64,000 nt of DNA from Trebouxia sp. TZW2008 (taxonomy: Eukaryota > Chlorophyta > Trebouxiophyceae > Trebouxiales > Trebouxiaceae), in contig BDIU01000043.1 of assembly GCA_002118135.1 (NCBI GenBank), positions 62,001-126,000 of the forward strand, given 5' to 3'. Of the stretch, positions 1-11,968 are shown in pieces. Numbering within the stretch: position 1 is the first letter of the stretch; each line of letters starts with the position of its first letter. The notes under the pieces were generated by a model. The model was not told the DNA's origin and ran no database searches. It worked only from the letters and a program-made list of their open reading frames with translations. The position numbers and the translations under genes are program-made.

Positions 1-3000
1 TTGTGATACTTAGTGGTGTGATTGGAAGCTGTTCCTGGCTTTTCAGTCCTTGAGGAGGCGGTCACATGGCCCAAGGGCGTTCTGCTGCTGCCCCTGCCTG
101 TTGATGACCTGTGAAGTTGAAGGCCATCAAAATGAACAAGTGGGCTCAAGCACGAGTCGCACATATGCTTGTGGCAATCATGTATGTGTTCAAACTGGTG
201 ATGCCCAACTGTGCACACACACCGTGTTGCATGAAGCATATGTATAAGCTGTCTACACAGAGTGCTAGAAGTGGCATAACGTCTCGCAGCCAGAAGGCCA
301 ACAGCAAACAATACCCTGCCCTGATCAACAAACAGCATGCACACATCGGCGGTCCTGATGTTGTCCATGCACAACAGCATGATAGGCAGGGCTTCACATA
401 TCATTGACTCTGCTAATGACTATGCACAATAGTTTGATGGGCAGAGCCATACTTGCCAAGACTGCCTGAAGCATTGCCTGCCCAGCGTCTCCTAGAGCCT
501 GATTTGGAGTGCATGCTCTCATGCAGGGGCTGTGCCTCACTACCCCTATGGCTAGCCTCAACAGGGCTGTCGCCACCATCCTCTTCAAGCTCAAAAGCGG
601 TCCCCATGTCTGACCTGCAACAAGCCACCCCAACATCAGAGCTGGTGTCTGGTCTTAACACCTTCCAGCACAACAAGAATGTTGTTTTGCATGCAAGCTA
701 ATGCAGGGTTTGGCACAGTGTGCAAAGTTGCGTATGATTTGTTTCATAAGAGCTGATACATGCCTTTGCCATGATCTAGCGACATGCATTTGTGTCCTTG
801 TGTCAAATGGTGTGAGAAATGAATCTTCCAATCACTGTCTGACCTGGGACTTGGTGCATCAAAATCTTGATCCCCAGCCGCCTTCAGGGCATCCCCACCA
901 GAACCTGCCCTGGGCAAATCACTACTGGCCCCAGACCATGGCCTACTGTTCGGCTTTGCTCTCTTGTGAGCCAGCATGCTTTCCAGGTCAGAATCCTCCC
1001 CTGACAGCATGCTGGCAATTGTGGGTTTGGCCTTAGGGCTGGGGATGCAGTCCAGCTCAACTAGGGCTTTCCCGACTGCCTGCCTGACGTGGGTGATCTT
1101 GTCGTACTTGGCGTCTGTGAGAGCCTTGACAATGGCAACCTTGTTTCTGACCAGCACCTCAATGCAGGGGGTGTGCTCCAGATGCCATGCACCTTCTTGT
1201 GAAGGCTTGTGCACCTGCACCACAAGCCCTTGCTTGAAGCAAGACACTGCATATCAGACTTAAGACCATGCTGCAGTGAAGCAAGACAGCTCAATGGAAA
1301 ATCAATGCATAGAGTGTGCTCCAGATGCCATGCACCTTCTTGTGAAGGCTTGTGCACCTGCACCACAAACCCCTCCTTGAAGTACAACAATGCAGTTCTC
1401 ACATTTGAGGCCATGCAGTAGTGGAGAGAGACATTCATCAAGAATCCATGCATGGAATGTGCTTCAGATGCCATGCACCTTCCTGTGAAGGCTTGTGCAC
1501 CTGCACCATAAGCCCTTGCTTGATGTCCAAGAATGCAGATCTGACACTTGAGAGTGGATCAAGACAGCTTCATGAAGAATCAATGCATGGCGTGCGCTCT
1601 AGATGCCATGCACCCTCTTGTGAAGGCTTGTGCAGCTGCATGACATTCTTTGCTTCACGCTCAAAACTGCATGTCCCGTATCTGAGTCAATGCTATAGCA
1701 CAATAGCATGATGCAGAACAAGTGCAGCAAGCTGAGTGACGCTGGATGCCAAGTACACATGTTGTCAGAATTTCAACTCATGCCTGATGTTTAAGACAAT
1801 TCTGCACTGGGCATCACAATGTGAGCCTCGGTTGCCAACAAGCAGCCCAAGTCTGGAAGAGCCGCTGAGAACCATCTCGTGTCAGGGTTGCATGCCATGC
1901 AGTACAATGCTGGCTGAAAACAGGTAAGCTTGGCTGAAAGTGCTGCTATTGTGCTAAAGCAGCAGACTTGTGTGCTGATAAGTAGCTTGGCAGTCCAAGC
2001 TGCAGAAAATGAGATGAGGCCTTGCAAGGACCCATGTCAACCCTTTGGGTGACATGCAAATTTGGTCTGCTGTTACCTGAAGCTGGGTATGCTAGGCAGA
2101 ATGCATGCTGTGCGGAAAGCGTGCAGGGCATACCTGAACAGCTGCAGCTAGTGTGATGAAGGTCTCCACAGCTTGCCTGCGCATCTGCCAGTCTTCCTGC
2201 ACGGGTACACAGCAAGTATCTGAACCTTGAATGGGCATGGCATTATCTGTGACACCACTCACGCCTAAGCTGGTGCATATGCAGGACACAGCAAAGCTTG
2301 ATCCTGTTGAACTTCACAAGGGCGCCAGACCAAGGACCATACAGGATCTGCAAGTTGGGCAACATGCAACTGAACAGTGCAGCACAGCAGATCAGACAAT
2401 GAAGTTATCGTCAAGCTGTGTCTGCCGTACACAAGAGTCATGAAATTAAATTTTCTAGACTAACTGCAGCACCAATACTCTTGCACATACATGGGTGATT
2501 TGTTCATGCGAACACAGCATGCAAGATGGCAGCACAACTGTCGCAACTCAAGAGATGCTGTCACCTTCTGGGTGATGCCTTGCAAGCATTGATCAAGAAT
2601 GGCTTGAGCACTCTTTGGCTGCAAGCCAGCGCCCAGTATCTCTATGCTCTGCTTGAGCGGGAGGAACACCTCTGGTACTCTGGGTACAAGTAATCCTGCA
2701 CAGCAGTATCTGATTTCAGTAACACCACTAAATTGCTCATGTTTGTCGCAACTGAAGATCGTCAAATGCGTCCAGCTAACTTGGATAAGAGCCAGCCTGG
2801 TAACAGTACTACGGTGTGGAACAAGCAGACTGCGTAGACAGGACAAACTTGCACAAGAGCACAAGCAGGTAATAAGATACATGCAATGATCACTTGTTGC
2901 CCAACAGAAGAGACAGAGGCCCCACTTGGCATGTTACAGGCAAAGGGCCCAATCAGTATGCATGTATTAGACTACGATCTTGTCGCTGTTACAGCCACAC

Positions 3001-4202
3001 CTGTGTTCAGGTAATGGAGACTGATGCGCAGGCAGTCAACAGATGCTGAGATGACAGGCTGGTAGTTGGCCCACTCAAGCACTGCTGTCAGCACTGCATG
3101 CACCATGGTGCACCCATTTGCAACACGCTGCTTGGAAGGACCACTGCATACACAATCACCAGTTTCTTGTCTGATTAGTGCTTCACATCCTGCAGGTCGG
3201 CCTAGGAATATCTGGAATGACATTGTTCTGTCTGACTTCTGACACTTGACGTTCAGAAGTCCTTACTGTGACGTTGAAAGCAAGCCTGGGCAGACAGGCT
3301 TTGTGCCACACACACTTAACAATATATGCAAGAGAAAGTCAACCTTCATCGCCGTTATCACTACTGCAATTGGCCTGTGCAGCTGGAGCATATGGCATGC
3401 ATGCTGTTTGTTACTTGGGATGAGTCTGGGCAAGACAGTTGTTTGCCATCATGCGCAACTCATTGTCAAATCACATCTTCATTATTACATGACTATTGTC
3501 ATGAGTTGCACTGCCTCTCTGAGGACTAAATGTGGGTTATCAATGTGCATGGCGCCTCACCTTGCTGCTGCTCTGAGGATGGGTTCTGTCATCAGCCTCC
3601 CAAACCAATTGTCATCCTTGTGCTGAGATCCATGACTGGCATTGTGCGCTACTGCTGCCACTGCCAGTGCCTTGATCAACCCTTCATAGCATTGACACAG
3701 CTATAAGCCTCTGCAGGCTTGACATATGGTGGCGTGGCAAGCTGCTGCTGAACCCAAGCAGATACTGCTGGTCACCTGCAAGTTCCTCCAGATTGCTCTG
3801 ATGATCTTCATAGCCAATCCTGTCCAGGACATACTTGACAAGCTGAGGGACAGCTGGCCCAACCCAGTCTGCTGCCCTCTGGCCTGTAGCTGCTGCTGCA
3901 GCTCTGCATCACAGCCTCCGGGTGAACTCAGCCTTTGATGATGCAGAAGATCTGTACTTTTGCATCGACTCGCATAGGACTGTGATGTGCCAAGCTCACT
4001 TGTAACGTAGTCGTCTGGCTTGTGTGGTAGCAGAACTCAAGCCTGACAAAATCTCCTTTAGCACAAGGCACAGGTCCGCTGGAGTTGTGCATCGGTCACA
4101 GATGCGCTGCAGACCTATCAGAGACTGGCTGCAGAGGTCCTTGACCTCCAAGTTGTCCAATGTGGTGCGTGTGCGCAGCCTGAGCTCGCTACTGCTCGAC
4201 AT
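1..4202 (-). CDS. TORTIFOLIA1/SPIRAL2-like TOG (HEAT-repeat) microtubule-associated protein, 3' end beyond window
   Basis: Start is the ATG at 4202; exon 1 (4202-4000) ends at a GTGAGC donor. Downstream exons carry HEAT-like helices: about 3890-3770 (VPQLVKYVLDRIGYED), 3200-2980, 2800-2500 and 2230-2130. The last reads DWQMRRQAVETFITLAA, like the DWxxRKAAxDTLxALA helix of plant TORTIFOLIA proteins. The exon at about 1150-837 reads KALTDAKYDKITHVRQAVGKAL, the family's CKxDKxKxVRD helix, then a Ser/Pro-rich linker. Its CCCAG/GTCAGA donor joins in phase to an acidic, Ser-rich exon at about 622-440. The family binds microtubules through the N-terminal TOG-type domain and controls cortical array order. 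The protein continues off the left edge, so the C-terminal domain is unseen. Middle exon borders are approximate. Head-to-head with AUG4, another microtubule protein. Confidence 0.72.
1155..1640. repeat. Tandem repeat, about 140 bp x4, in a TOG-gene intron
   Basis: Four diverged copies begin near 1171, 1314, 1456 and 1591. Each contains GTGCTCCAGATGCCATGCAC followed by TTCTTGTGAAGGCTTGTGCA-type sequence. The first copy abuts the coding exon that ends the conserved HEAT helix; the others lie in the upstream intron. Short open frames read across the array on both strands are by-products of the repeat, since they show no protein-family signal. Confidence 0.85.
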
Positions 4203-4643
4203 GATACGCACCAGAGATCAGCCGACTTAGCTATCAAAGTGTCCCGGTCCGACGGCATACATCAGTTGGCCGTTGCGATCCTCTCAACAATCATAGAAAG
4301 AGACGTCGGCGAGAGCTGACGCTGCGCTTTGACCAAGCTTTCGCTACAAAGTTTGAACATCGAACAGCACTATCAAGAAGAGTTGCAACCCTTGCAGTAA
4401 TTGGCAGAATTCACCTTGCACGGACGGCAGTCCATATTACACTGGCTCGCCATCGCGTCAGGAGGCCTTGCGGGTGAGAGGAACAACTTCTTGATTTGTG
4501 CGCAGCATGGCCTTCACAGCACAGAACGTGCACAAGCAGAAAGAAGCTTGATCAGTCAGTGATCACTGCCGAGCGCAAGAGCACAGGCTGTTCCTGCAAG
4601 CTTGCTTTGATGTGTGAATGGTAGCTTGTCAGGCGCAGCCAAC
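4203..4643. promoter_or_regulatory. Divergent intergenic region between the TOG gene and AUG4
   Basis: This stretch of about 440 bp separates two genes transcribed away from each other, so it should hold both promoters and 5' UTRs. I see no convincing TATA box. An in-frame ATG at 4614 could extend AUG4 by ten residues. Confidence 0.45.
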
Positions 4644-7600
4644 ATGAGCGGCACCAAAAAGCAGCTGAAGCTAGAGCATCTGAGGTGTGTACGCTTAGCC
4701 TTGCTTCCAGAGCGTCAACTTGCAGCCTCACCAAGCTTTGCATTCAGGTCGCTTGAGCAACAGGCGCTTGTGGAGCACTTGGAAGGCTTGTGCAGTGAAG
4801 CTTTTGCCTGCACAGTTGGTGCTGATGATGACAAGGCTGCAGAAAAGGCACTTAGGAGACAAGGCTTTCAATGCGCTCGTCAAGTCTACAATGCTGCGTA
4901 TGACCATCTGCAGGTGAGACACTGTGAGGCTTCTGCATGTCTCTGCTTGCTGTCCCTGAACTTGTCTACGCTTGAATGCTTCTGCTTGCTGTCCCTGACT
5001 CTGTTGCCAATGCTGGCAGGTCGCAAAATGCAGTCAACGGCTGCTGCTACCTACCATTTCAGCAGGCTCAGGCACAGCCCAAACAAACAGTTTAGCCTCA
5101 GGCACAACTCTCCATCTACTGGGCGTGACTGCAGAGCAGCTGCTGAGCACGCATGTACCAGACCTTGGACTTGCACAGGTGCGTCACTCCAGACTGGATG
5201 ACCACTGGACATCATTGCACATGACCGTGTCAACAGCACGTTTGCAGCACAGCAAAGTCAGCAAGCATTGCAAGCTATTGCAGGAATTGTTCTCCGTGAA
5301 GAATCACTGCAAAGCCCTCTGCAATTCTCCAAATGCTGGTCAGCAAAGATTTAATTTGCTGCTTTAGGACTTTGGCACTACTCGACTGTTAGCAGGCAAC
5401 CAGGTGCGTTGCTATGCAGAAAGGGTGCAAGGCTTTGCTGCCAGAGTTGGAGTGCCGCATCAAAGCGCAAGCCCAGTGGCTCACAGAGGTCTGCGAGCAT
5501 CAAGGCAAGATCTCAGGCCCGGCGTCATTGCCATATATGTTGCCCTGGTTGCAACGTCTGGAAGCAGGACTTGTGCTGTACCATATCTTGTACAGTCATA
5601 TCATTCTTGCAAGCAAAATTGCTGTTTGTTTGACGTTGCAAAGTCCTTCAGCGCCTACTATTGAAGCGCACAAGACAAATGTTCAGAGTCAAAGCTAGGG
5701 CAGCTTCATTTGGGCTAGGCACTAACTGATTCGACCTAACATGCTACTTGTGTGTGTATTCATATCATGTGTCATTACTATGCTCTGCATCACATTTGCA
5801 AATACCTTCAGCATATGCGCCTTGTGTAGCTCATGCTGATTTCGATCATAACAACTTCACGTGTCTTTCATCTCATGCAGGTCCTACATCAACCCTTCCG
5901 CAGCACATAGCAGCACAGGTAGCTGCAACCAAAAGCGGCCAGCTGGAACTGATGCAGCAGTGGCAGCAGCAACAGCACGCCAGTCAAGCCTACCTTCAGA
6001 TTCTGCAGCAAGTGCTAAACAGCCTCACAGAGCTCATCAGCAGTCACATGCTGGGTCATCAGCAGGTACATCATTGTTTGCTGCATCAACAGCAGGCGAG
6101 CAGCCCTTGTCAGCAGGGCAGCATACACCTGTGACCCTACCACAGTGACACAAGTTGGAACACATCTCCATGCACAACGCTGCATGCTTGTTGACTCAAC
6201 AGTGATGAACGGCAGCTGTGTCAGCTGTCCAGCTGTGCATGCTGTCCGAGCTGCATGCATGCTGCCCCAGCTGCATGCATGCTGCATGAAGCATCCATTT
6301 GCTAGCAGTTTGCACGCACATGGGGGCAAGTGCCGTGGGAGCTGAAATGTCTGCTGAGAAAAAGATTCTACCAGCTTTGCTGTGGTGTCACACAGCAGCA
6401 TAGCAGACTTGCCATGCCAATGGAGCCATCTTTGCATGTAAGCCCTCTGCAGCAAACTTTCACATGTGCGAGATTACCTGAGACACTGCATACACAAAAG
6501 CCAGTGCCGACAGCAGGCTAGAGAGCAGTAACATATCAGCTGTAAAGATTGACATGAGGGGCATGTCTTGCCAGCGCTCCGAGACTTGAAGAAGTCAACT
6601 GAGTGCATCTGGACTTGCCATTGTGTGACAGCATTGCAAACTGCATCCATGACTGGGCTAGCAAAAGCACAATGTCGCTCAAAAGCTGCCCGCAATTGAT
6701 CACTGGCAGACAAACTAGCTATGTTGAGGCAAGCAGACTGCAGGCTTCCCTGTGCAATCAGATACCAAGTTTGCTCAAAGCACTGCATGTGCAACGCCAA
6801 CAAGGTTAGACTATGTCAAATCCACCCCAGCAACAAATAAAACAAGGAGGACCTTGGCAGGAAATTTGCACAAAGGTGCTGGAGGAAAAGAGGGGGTATG
6901 AGGGCCTGCTAGTAATGATTTGTCAAACAACAATTGGCAGCTTTGGAGAGTTGGTAACTTCCAGTCAGTCAATAGTCAGTAACTTCGCTGAATTGTGCAG
7001 GCTGCTGATGCAGCACAGCAGACTTGGCTGTCAGCACACAGCCGCACACTCTTTTCCAAGCTCAGGGTCATTGAGAAACAGGTGCTGTCAGCAACCTACA
7101 CCAGTGAGACAATGCAGGCGCTGCGCAAGATTGATGACCACCTCACAAAAGCACAGCGGAAACTGGATGCCAGAGATGAGCAGGTGCAATCCTGGCAGTT
7201 GCCATTGGTGTCTTTGCATGCATAGCCTTGGCTGCAGCATATTGTATGGCATGCATACCACGGGAATGTATTGGGTTGCTGTCTGCTATGCAGATTTGAT
7301 TCAGGCGCATTTCAGTGACTGTCTTGAGCATGCCACAAGTGCCTTTCCTGTCCTTGCATACAATACTCCAGCAAGCTTGCATGTATCAGCACAGAATGCT
7401 TTACGTTGCTGCCTGCTGTGCAGCTTCAAATCAGCAGCAGAGGCACATGTATGCTGCTGAGATGCGGACTTACATCAGCAACAGCAGTGCATGCGTGCTG
7501 CTGACATGCAGGATCAGATTGTAACACATTCTCTGCAGCTGCATACTGTTTAATTTATCTGCACATGCACTGCTTGGGCATGGTTTTTTGTAAACATTGT

Positions 7601-7915
7601 ACACAGATCATATGCAAGAACACACTGGCCTTGCTTACAGCATTTCAGCAAGCTTGCATGCATCAGCGCAAGAGTGCTTTGCAGTGCTATCTGCTACAGC
7701 ATGACATCAGCAACAGAAGCATGGGCTTGCTGCTGAGAATTTAGTTGGATGCGTGTCTGCTGCAGGCAACTGCAAAGCTGTATCAGCTTGAGCAGCTTGG
7801 TCCTGAGTTCCTTGATCTGGCGGTCAGATATAGAGATCTACAAGAAGACTTAGACCATGCCAATTTCACTTTGGCAGAGTTCCAAAAAGCCTCTGCTGAT
7901 GAACAACTGATTTAA
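4644..7915 (+). CDS. AUG4: Augmin complex subunit 4 (AUG4/HAUS4)
   Basis: Augmin recruits gamma-tubulin to existing microtubules for branching nucleation in spindle and phragmoplast. Exons supported by phase: 4644-4913, 5020-5178, 5420-5504, 5881-6065, 7001-7183, 7766-7915; another exon near 5200-5350 is needed but its borders are unresolved. Exon 2 begins VAKCSQRLLLPTIS and later reads LLGVTAEQLL, matching the VAEAAQRLRLPLIS and FLGITP stretches of plant AUG4. Exon 7001-7183 reads QTWLSAHSRTLFSKLRVIEK then YTSETMQALRKIDDHL, matching the QKTWLCKRCETMNAKLRVLE and YTxxTVxAL signatures. The last exon (LGPEFLDLAVRYRDLQEDLD) matches the conserved C-terminal coiled coil. Stop TAA at 7913-7915. The 5504/5505 junction would use a GC donor. 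Confidence 0.83.
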
Positions 7916-8370
7916 CCAGCAGCGTTTCACTATTTACAATTGGTGCAGGCATTAAAGGCCATCTGTACAGCTGATCAAAATTCACAGTTCATTGTAGCCG
8001 TACTAGCAGAACAACATGGGATTTTAAGTATGTCAGACCTACAAATTGGTCACAAATTCATTCAGCTTGCACATCCTGTATGCTTGCCCTATGCTCCTTG
8101 ATTTCATGTGCAACGCTACCCAAGTCAATCATTATTCAGAAGAAAGAACGGCTGTATCTCTCCAACACAGTTCCCCTACAAATCTTGCAAAATGCTCACC
8201 TCTGGCCAGACTGAGCTGATATACAAACAGTAAACAAACTAGATTTACCCCATAGCTTATTACGCAACAAAGGCTAAGGCAGCGGAGCAAAACGTGCTTG
8301 AAGACAATGTCAGGCCATCAGAAGTATCTGTTGAACCCATTGCCTGGACAGTTATAAACAAGTACCAAAA
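7916..8370. other. Convergent 3' regions of AUG4 and the exonuclease-like gene
   Basis: About 455 bp between two stop codons on opposite strands. The base composition is more AT-rich than the flanking exons. I see no further gene. Confidence 0.5.
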
Positions 8371-9980
8371 TTATGACAGACATGGCATCCTCCAGCTTGA
8401 AGACTTATTCTTTTTGACTTTGACAAGCTTGCTAGCTGAATCGCTGCCAGCCTTTCTGCTGCTGTTCAAAACTTGCTTGGCAGGCACAGGGACAGGGCAA
8501 AGCTTTGCACTGCTACTTTCTGACAGTAGCTTTCTTCTGTCGCTTTGCTGCTGCTTGTAGGGAGACAAGGGGCCGTTATTGTCTGCTACAGTTTGGATGC
8601 TAGACTGTGTGTCCATGATTGAGGCAGCTGTCTTGCTGTCTTTGGACACCTGTTGGTACAGCCGCAGAATAGTCTTGGCTTCTGCAGCGGCGTAGTCCAG
8701 TGCATCTGAGGGCAGGGGCCGTTTGAGCCAATTGAAGCGCTCACCGTCATCCATTTTGTTGTCCATGTACTCCTCAGCTACACTGCCATCTTCCTCTGCA
8801 GTGCAAGGTGTTTCATCGAGCGTTTTAACAGTGCAAGCACGATCTGAGCCAGCTCATCAAGCATCAAAGCACGAACGAGGTGACAACAGCCAAGCTTACT
8901 CAGACTCACAATGTCATGCAAAGCTGCATCATGCCATGGTATGCGCAACAAGAAAAGCAAGAGAACTGCAAACACTGCATTGCACTTCGACTGCACTACA
9001 TTTGAACTTCAATGCAATCTGACTAGACTGCAGGTTGACTGCACTGCACGCTGACTATGCTGCAAGTTGACTGCGCTACAATGTGAATGCACTGCAACAT
9101 GGCTGCGCTGCAGCTTGACTGCACTGCAATGTAGTTGCACTGCGCCTTGACTGCAATTTGACTACACAAAAGCAGCGCTTGAGAAGCATGCATGCAGCTG
9201 CTGCACATGATCTTGCAGCACGAACCCACCTGGCAAAATGGGCAGCTCCATCAGTTGCATGGAATCCAACAGGCTCATGGAACCCATGCTACTGCACCTG
9301 CCACGTGGCTTAGGCTGCCACGCACAGTCTGGCTTCTGCCCAGCTGAAGCGTCCTTTGCAAAGGAGTACACCAGGTCTGGACCTTGCATAGCGTCTGCTT
9401 CCAGGTCATCAAGCATGAAGTCCAACACAGCTTGTGGGGACTCCTGGCCGCTGGTGCCAGATTTGAAGCTTGCATCTGCGCTGACTGTGCATATTGAGCT
9501 GTTGAAGGAGTGTGGGCGCTTGTCACCCCGGCCTGTGACAGAAGCAGGTGTCCAGTTGCCTGCGATGGCGTCTGTCAAAGGTTTGTTGGAGCCTGGAGGG
9601 AGAATGGGCCACTGCTGTGGCATTGCTGACAGTATTTGCAGGTCGACTGCGCCATCAATCTGGACTTTGAGCTGTCGCCATAGCGCAATTGCTGTGTTGT
9701 CGCTGCTGTACATGATCTTCTTGACAGTGGGGCTTTGCAATAGCCAGGCTAAGCCATGCTCATGAATCGCTTGTGTGCCAAGTGACATGCAGTCAAAGAT
9801 ATAGACTTCCCCCTCGGCTGTGGCAAACTGTAGAGTGGAAACTTTGAGCTGCTTTTCTGCAGCAGTCTGTATCTGACAGCTGAACACAACCCATGGCTGC
9901 TGCAAAAGACTGGTCATTGCTGCGTTGAAGCCAACAGTTCTGGCCCTGTCCAAGAGATGAAACATGCCAAAATTCACCAT
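8371..9980 (-). CDS. 3'-5' exonuclease-fold (EXD1/DEDD-like) protein with degenerate catalytic motifs
   Basis: Two exons, 9980-9230 and 8795-8371, join in phase (CCA G / AG GAA) to give about 391 aa. The exon-1 ATG lies one base after an acceptor (TTTTCCGCAG), so a 5' UTR intron is likely. The fold is visible as WVVFSCQIQ (motif-I strand), STLQFATAEGEVYIFDCMSLG, KKIMYSSDNTAIALWRQLKV with DGAVDLQ (motif II region), and RPLPSDALDYAAAEAKTILRLYQ (motif III helix near the C terminus). In active members motif I has an Asp-x-Glu; here the strand reads SCQ. The motif-II HD reads YSSD and the motif-III Tyr-x3-Asp has Glu. A Ser/Pro-rich insert of about 120 residues separates motifs II and III, and a basic Lys/Ser tail follows. 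Probably an RNA-binding pseudo-nuclease, as proposed for EXD1 proteins. Confidence 0.72.
8996..9178. repeat. Degenerate short repeat (TGCACTGCAA / GACTGCACTGCA family)
   Basis: About nine diverged units of 18-20 bp with TTGACTGCACTGCA-like cores. They lie inside the single coding intron of the exonuclease-fold gene. Confidence 0.7.
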
Positions 9981-11966
9981 CCTGCGGAAAACAAACAGCG
10001 TGTCGTTGCCAGATTACTCGCAGATCTTGAGACAGTCTATGCTGTACTGCAGGCATAGCTATGCAGCTTATTGCGATTTCGCGCTCAAACTTGGCAATAC
10101 GACATTGTGCAAGTAGTCTGAGCAATGAGCGTGTCGCTTGCTGTGCAGTAGCGCGGCAGTGCGCCCGGGAAGTGAGGGACGTCAACTGCAGCAACATCAG
10201 GGATCTGTGACAGGCTCGCACCTGAGGCTTTCGGAAGTTGACCGAAACGAGCTTCGCAAAGGCACACGCTGTCAAGCCAATAACGACCCTCAGTGCTTGC
10301 CGCGACGACTGTCGGGCGAGGCTGCGCAGAGGCTCTGCAACGTTCGTGCGCGCAGCACAGGGCGCAAAAGGCAATGCGCGATAGTATAAACAAGTCGGGT
10401 TCACCAGAAAGACGTAACGCCGTTAAGCGGCTGTACACAACGTGCAAGGCAAGCTATCGAATATGTTTAGTACGAGCACGAAACGATACTTGCAACAGAC
10501 TTGCTGCAACGCCCGGGCACTGCACAGAGGTGATGCCCCGGGCGCGCAAAAGCGACAAACGGATTACGACCTGCTCGTCTGTAAGAGGCTAATGAACAGC
10601 ACAAAAGGGATTTCGGCCGGATTTGAATTTAATCGCTGATGACTGCCTTACGTTTTTGCCGCCTTTAACGGGTTAGTAACAGTGAGACTAACACCTCAAC
10701 CAACTACATTTGGTGAATCTGTGTAGTAGTCACAAACACCCTGTGACATGTCTCCAACTGAGCTTGTCTAGATGCTGAAAGAAGTAGGTGAATCTGTGCT
10801 GCAATCTCCCAACGACGCAGCGGAAGTTGTTTGAGTACAGCATTGCGCTGCATGTGCTTAAATGTGAGGCTTAGCACATTCTGGCAAAGACAGAACACAT
10901 CAGATGTGTGACCTAAAAAATCAAGCTGAAGGCTGTCAAACACAATGATTTTGTTGCCCCTTCTTACCCCTTAAGCTTGGTCAGCCATCTCCATCAGCAC
11001 CCATTGCTGCTGGGCTCTTCTGCTGGCCCATGGCGCTGACTTGGACGTACTTCGGCAATTCTTCAGAGTGATATTCAGGCAAAGCTGATTCTGGGTTGAA
11101 CAGCAATGTTTGTCCACATGCCTCACCAAGTGATGGCTGAGATCAGTAAAAGGCTGTTTGAAGAAGTTGATCAGCAGCAGCTGACCACAGTGTAGTTGCT
11201 TTTGTCATGTCAAGCTAGCATAGACTGCTATGGGAAAGAGCCACGCTGTTTATATTTAGCATACAGCATAGAGTGCACTGTGCTTCTGCATAAGCCTTCA
11301 AGCAATATTAGAAAGCTTGTCAAGTACACTTGCCGCACAGCGTAGACACAAAGCCAACAGTGTGCACACAAATCATATATGGTTGTACAGTTTGTCTACT
11401 TAGCAGTTATCACTACAAAGTTGGACCAATGCGCTTCAACAAAGGACCTCAAAGCTGAAGCTCAGTGAGATAAGGGATGGGCTGGTGACAGGGAAGCTTG
11501 AAAGGACAGATGCTGGTTGACGGCTGACACATCCCTCTTCTGCATGACAGACAATGGGTTGAATCACAGAAAACTGATTTGCATTTATGTTCCACTACAT
11601 CCGAGTACTGACATTAGCCAGGCAGCAAGTAATACGCATCATTGCGATAGACAAATCTACACTTTTCAGAGCTTTTCAGCATGGCATGATGCATTGAATG
11701 CCAGCGGCTACAGTAACAGCTTGTGGCATGTTCCAGACGTTCCAGCAGCGTCAGTCCATATCTGTTCAAAGACAGTCATGCCCATCCTTGGCATCAACGA
11801 CATTAACATCCTCATTTGCACGCTTGCTGATGAGGTTCTCAGACCTGATTAGGTGCATACAGAATGCTCAAAGCGCATGGTGCATGTACAGAATGCATGG
11901 TGCATGTACGGAATGCATGGTGCATGTACGGAATGCATGGTGCATGTATGGAATGCATGGTGCATG
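9981..11966. other. 5' region of the exonuclease-like gene and 3' flank of the coiled-coil gene
   Basis: Nearly 2 kb without a convincing coding exon on either strand. The part near 10000-10450 should hold the 5' UTR exon and promoter of the minus-strand exonuclease-like gene. A 120-aa open frame on the minus strand there (10447-10085) looks coding by composition but has no recognised family. Nothing is seen at 10640-11860. Confidence 0.4.
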
Positions 11967-11968
11967 TC
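11870..11968. repeat. 20-bp minisatellite x5 directly after a stop codon
   Basis: Five near-identical units of AATGCATGGTGCATGTACGG (11875 onward), differing by one or two bases. The array starts immediately downstream of the TGA of the coiled-coil gene, so it lies in that gene's 3' UTR. Each unit carries two TGCATG motifs. Confidence 0.9.

Noticed and set aside
1061..1711. Cys-rich repeated peptide (CHAPSCEGLCTCT) read from the plus strand, resembling a secreted Cys-rich protein
   Set aside because: It is a tandem DNA repeat in an intron of a minus-strand gene; the frames are broken between units and lack a signal peptide.
10085..10447. Minus-strand 120-aa frame as the first coding exon of the exonuclease-like gene
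   Set aside because: The model starting at 9980 is complete and in phase; no donor in this frame clearly joins to it, so it is more likely 5' UTR or noise.
11870..11968. Possible CRISPR-like array
   Set aside because: Units are contiguous 20-mers without unique spacers, in a eukaryotic 3' UTR.
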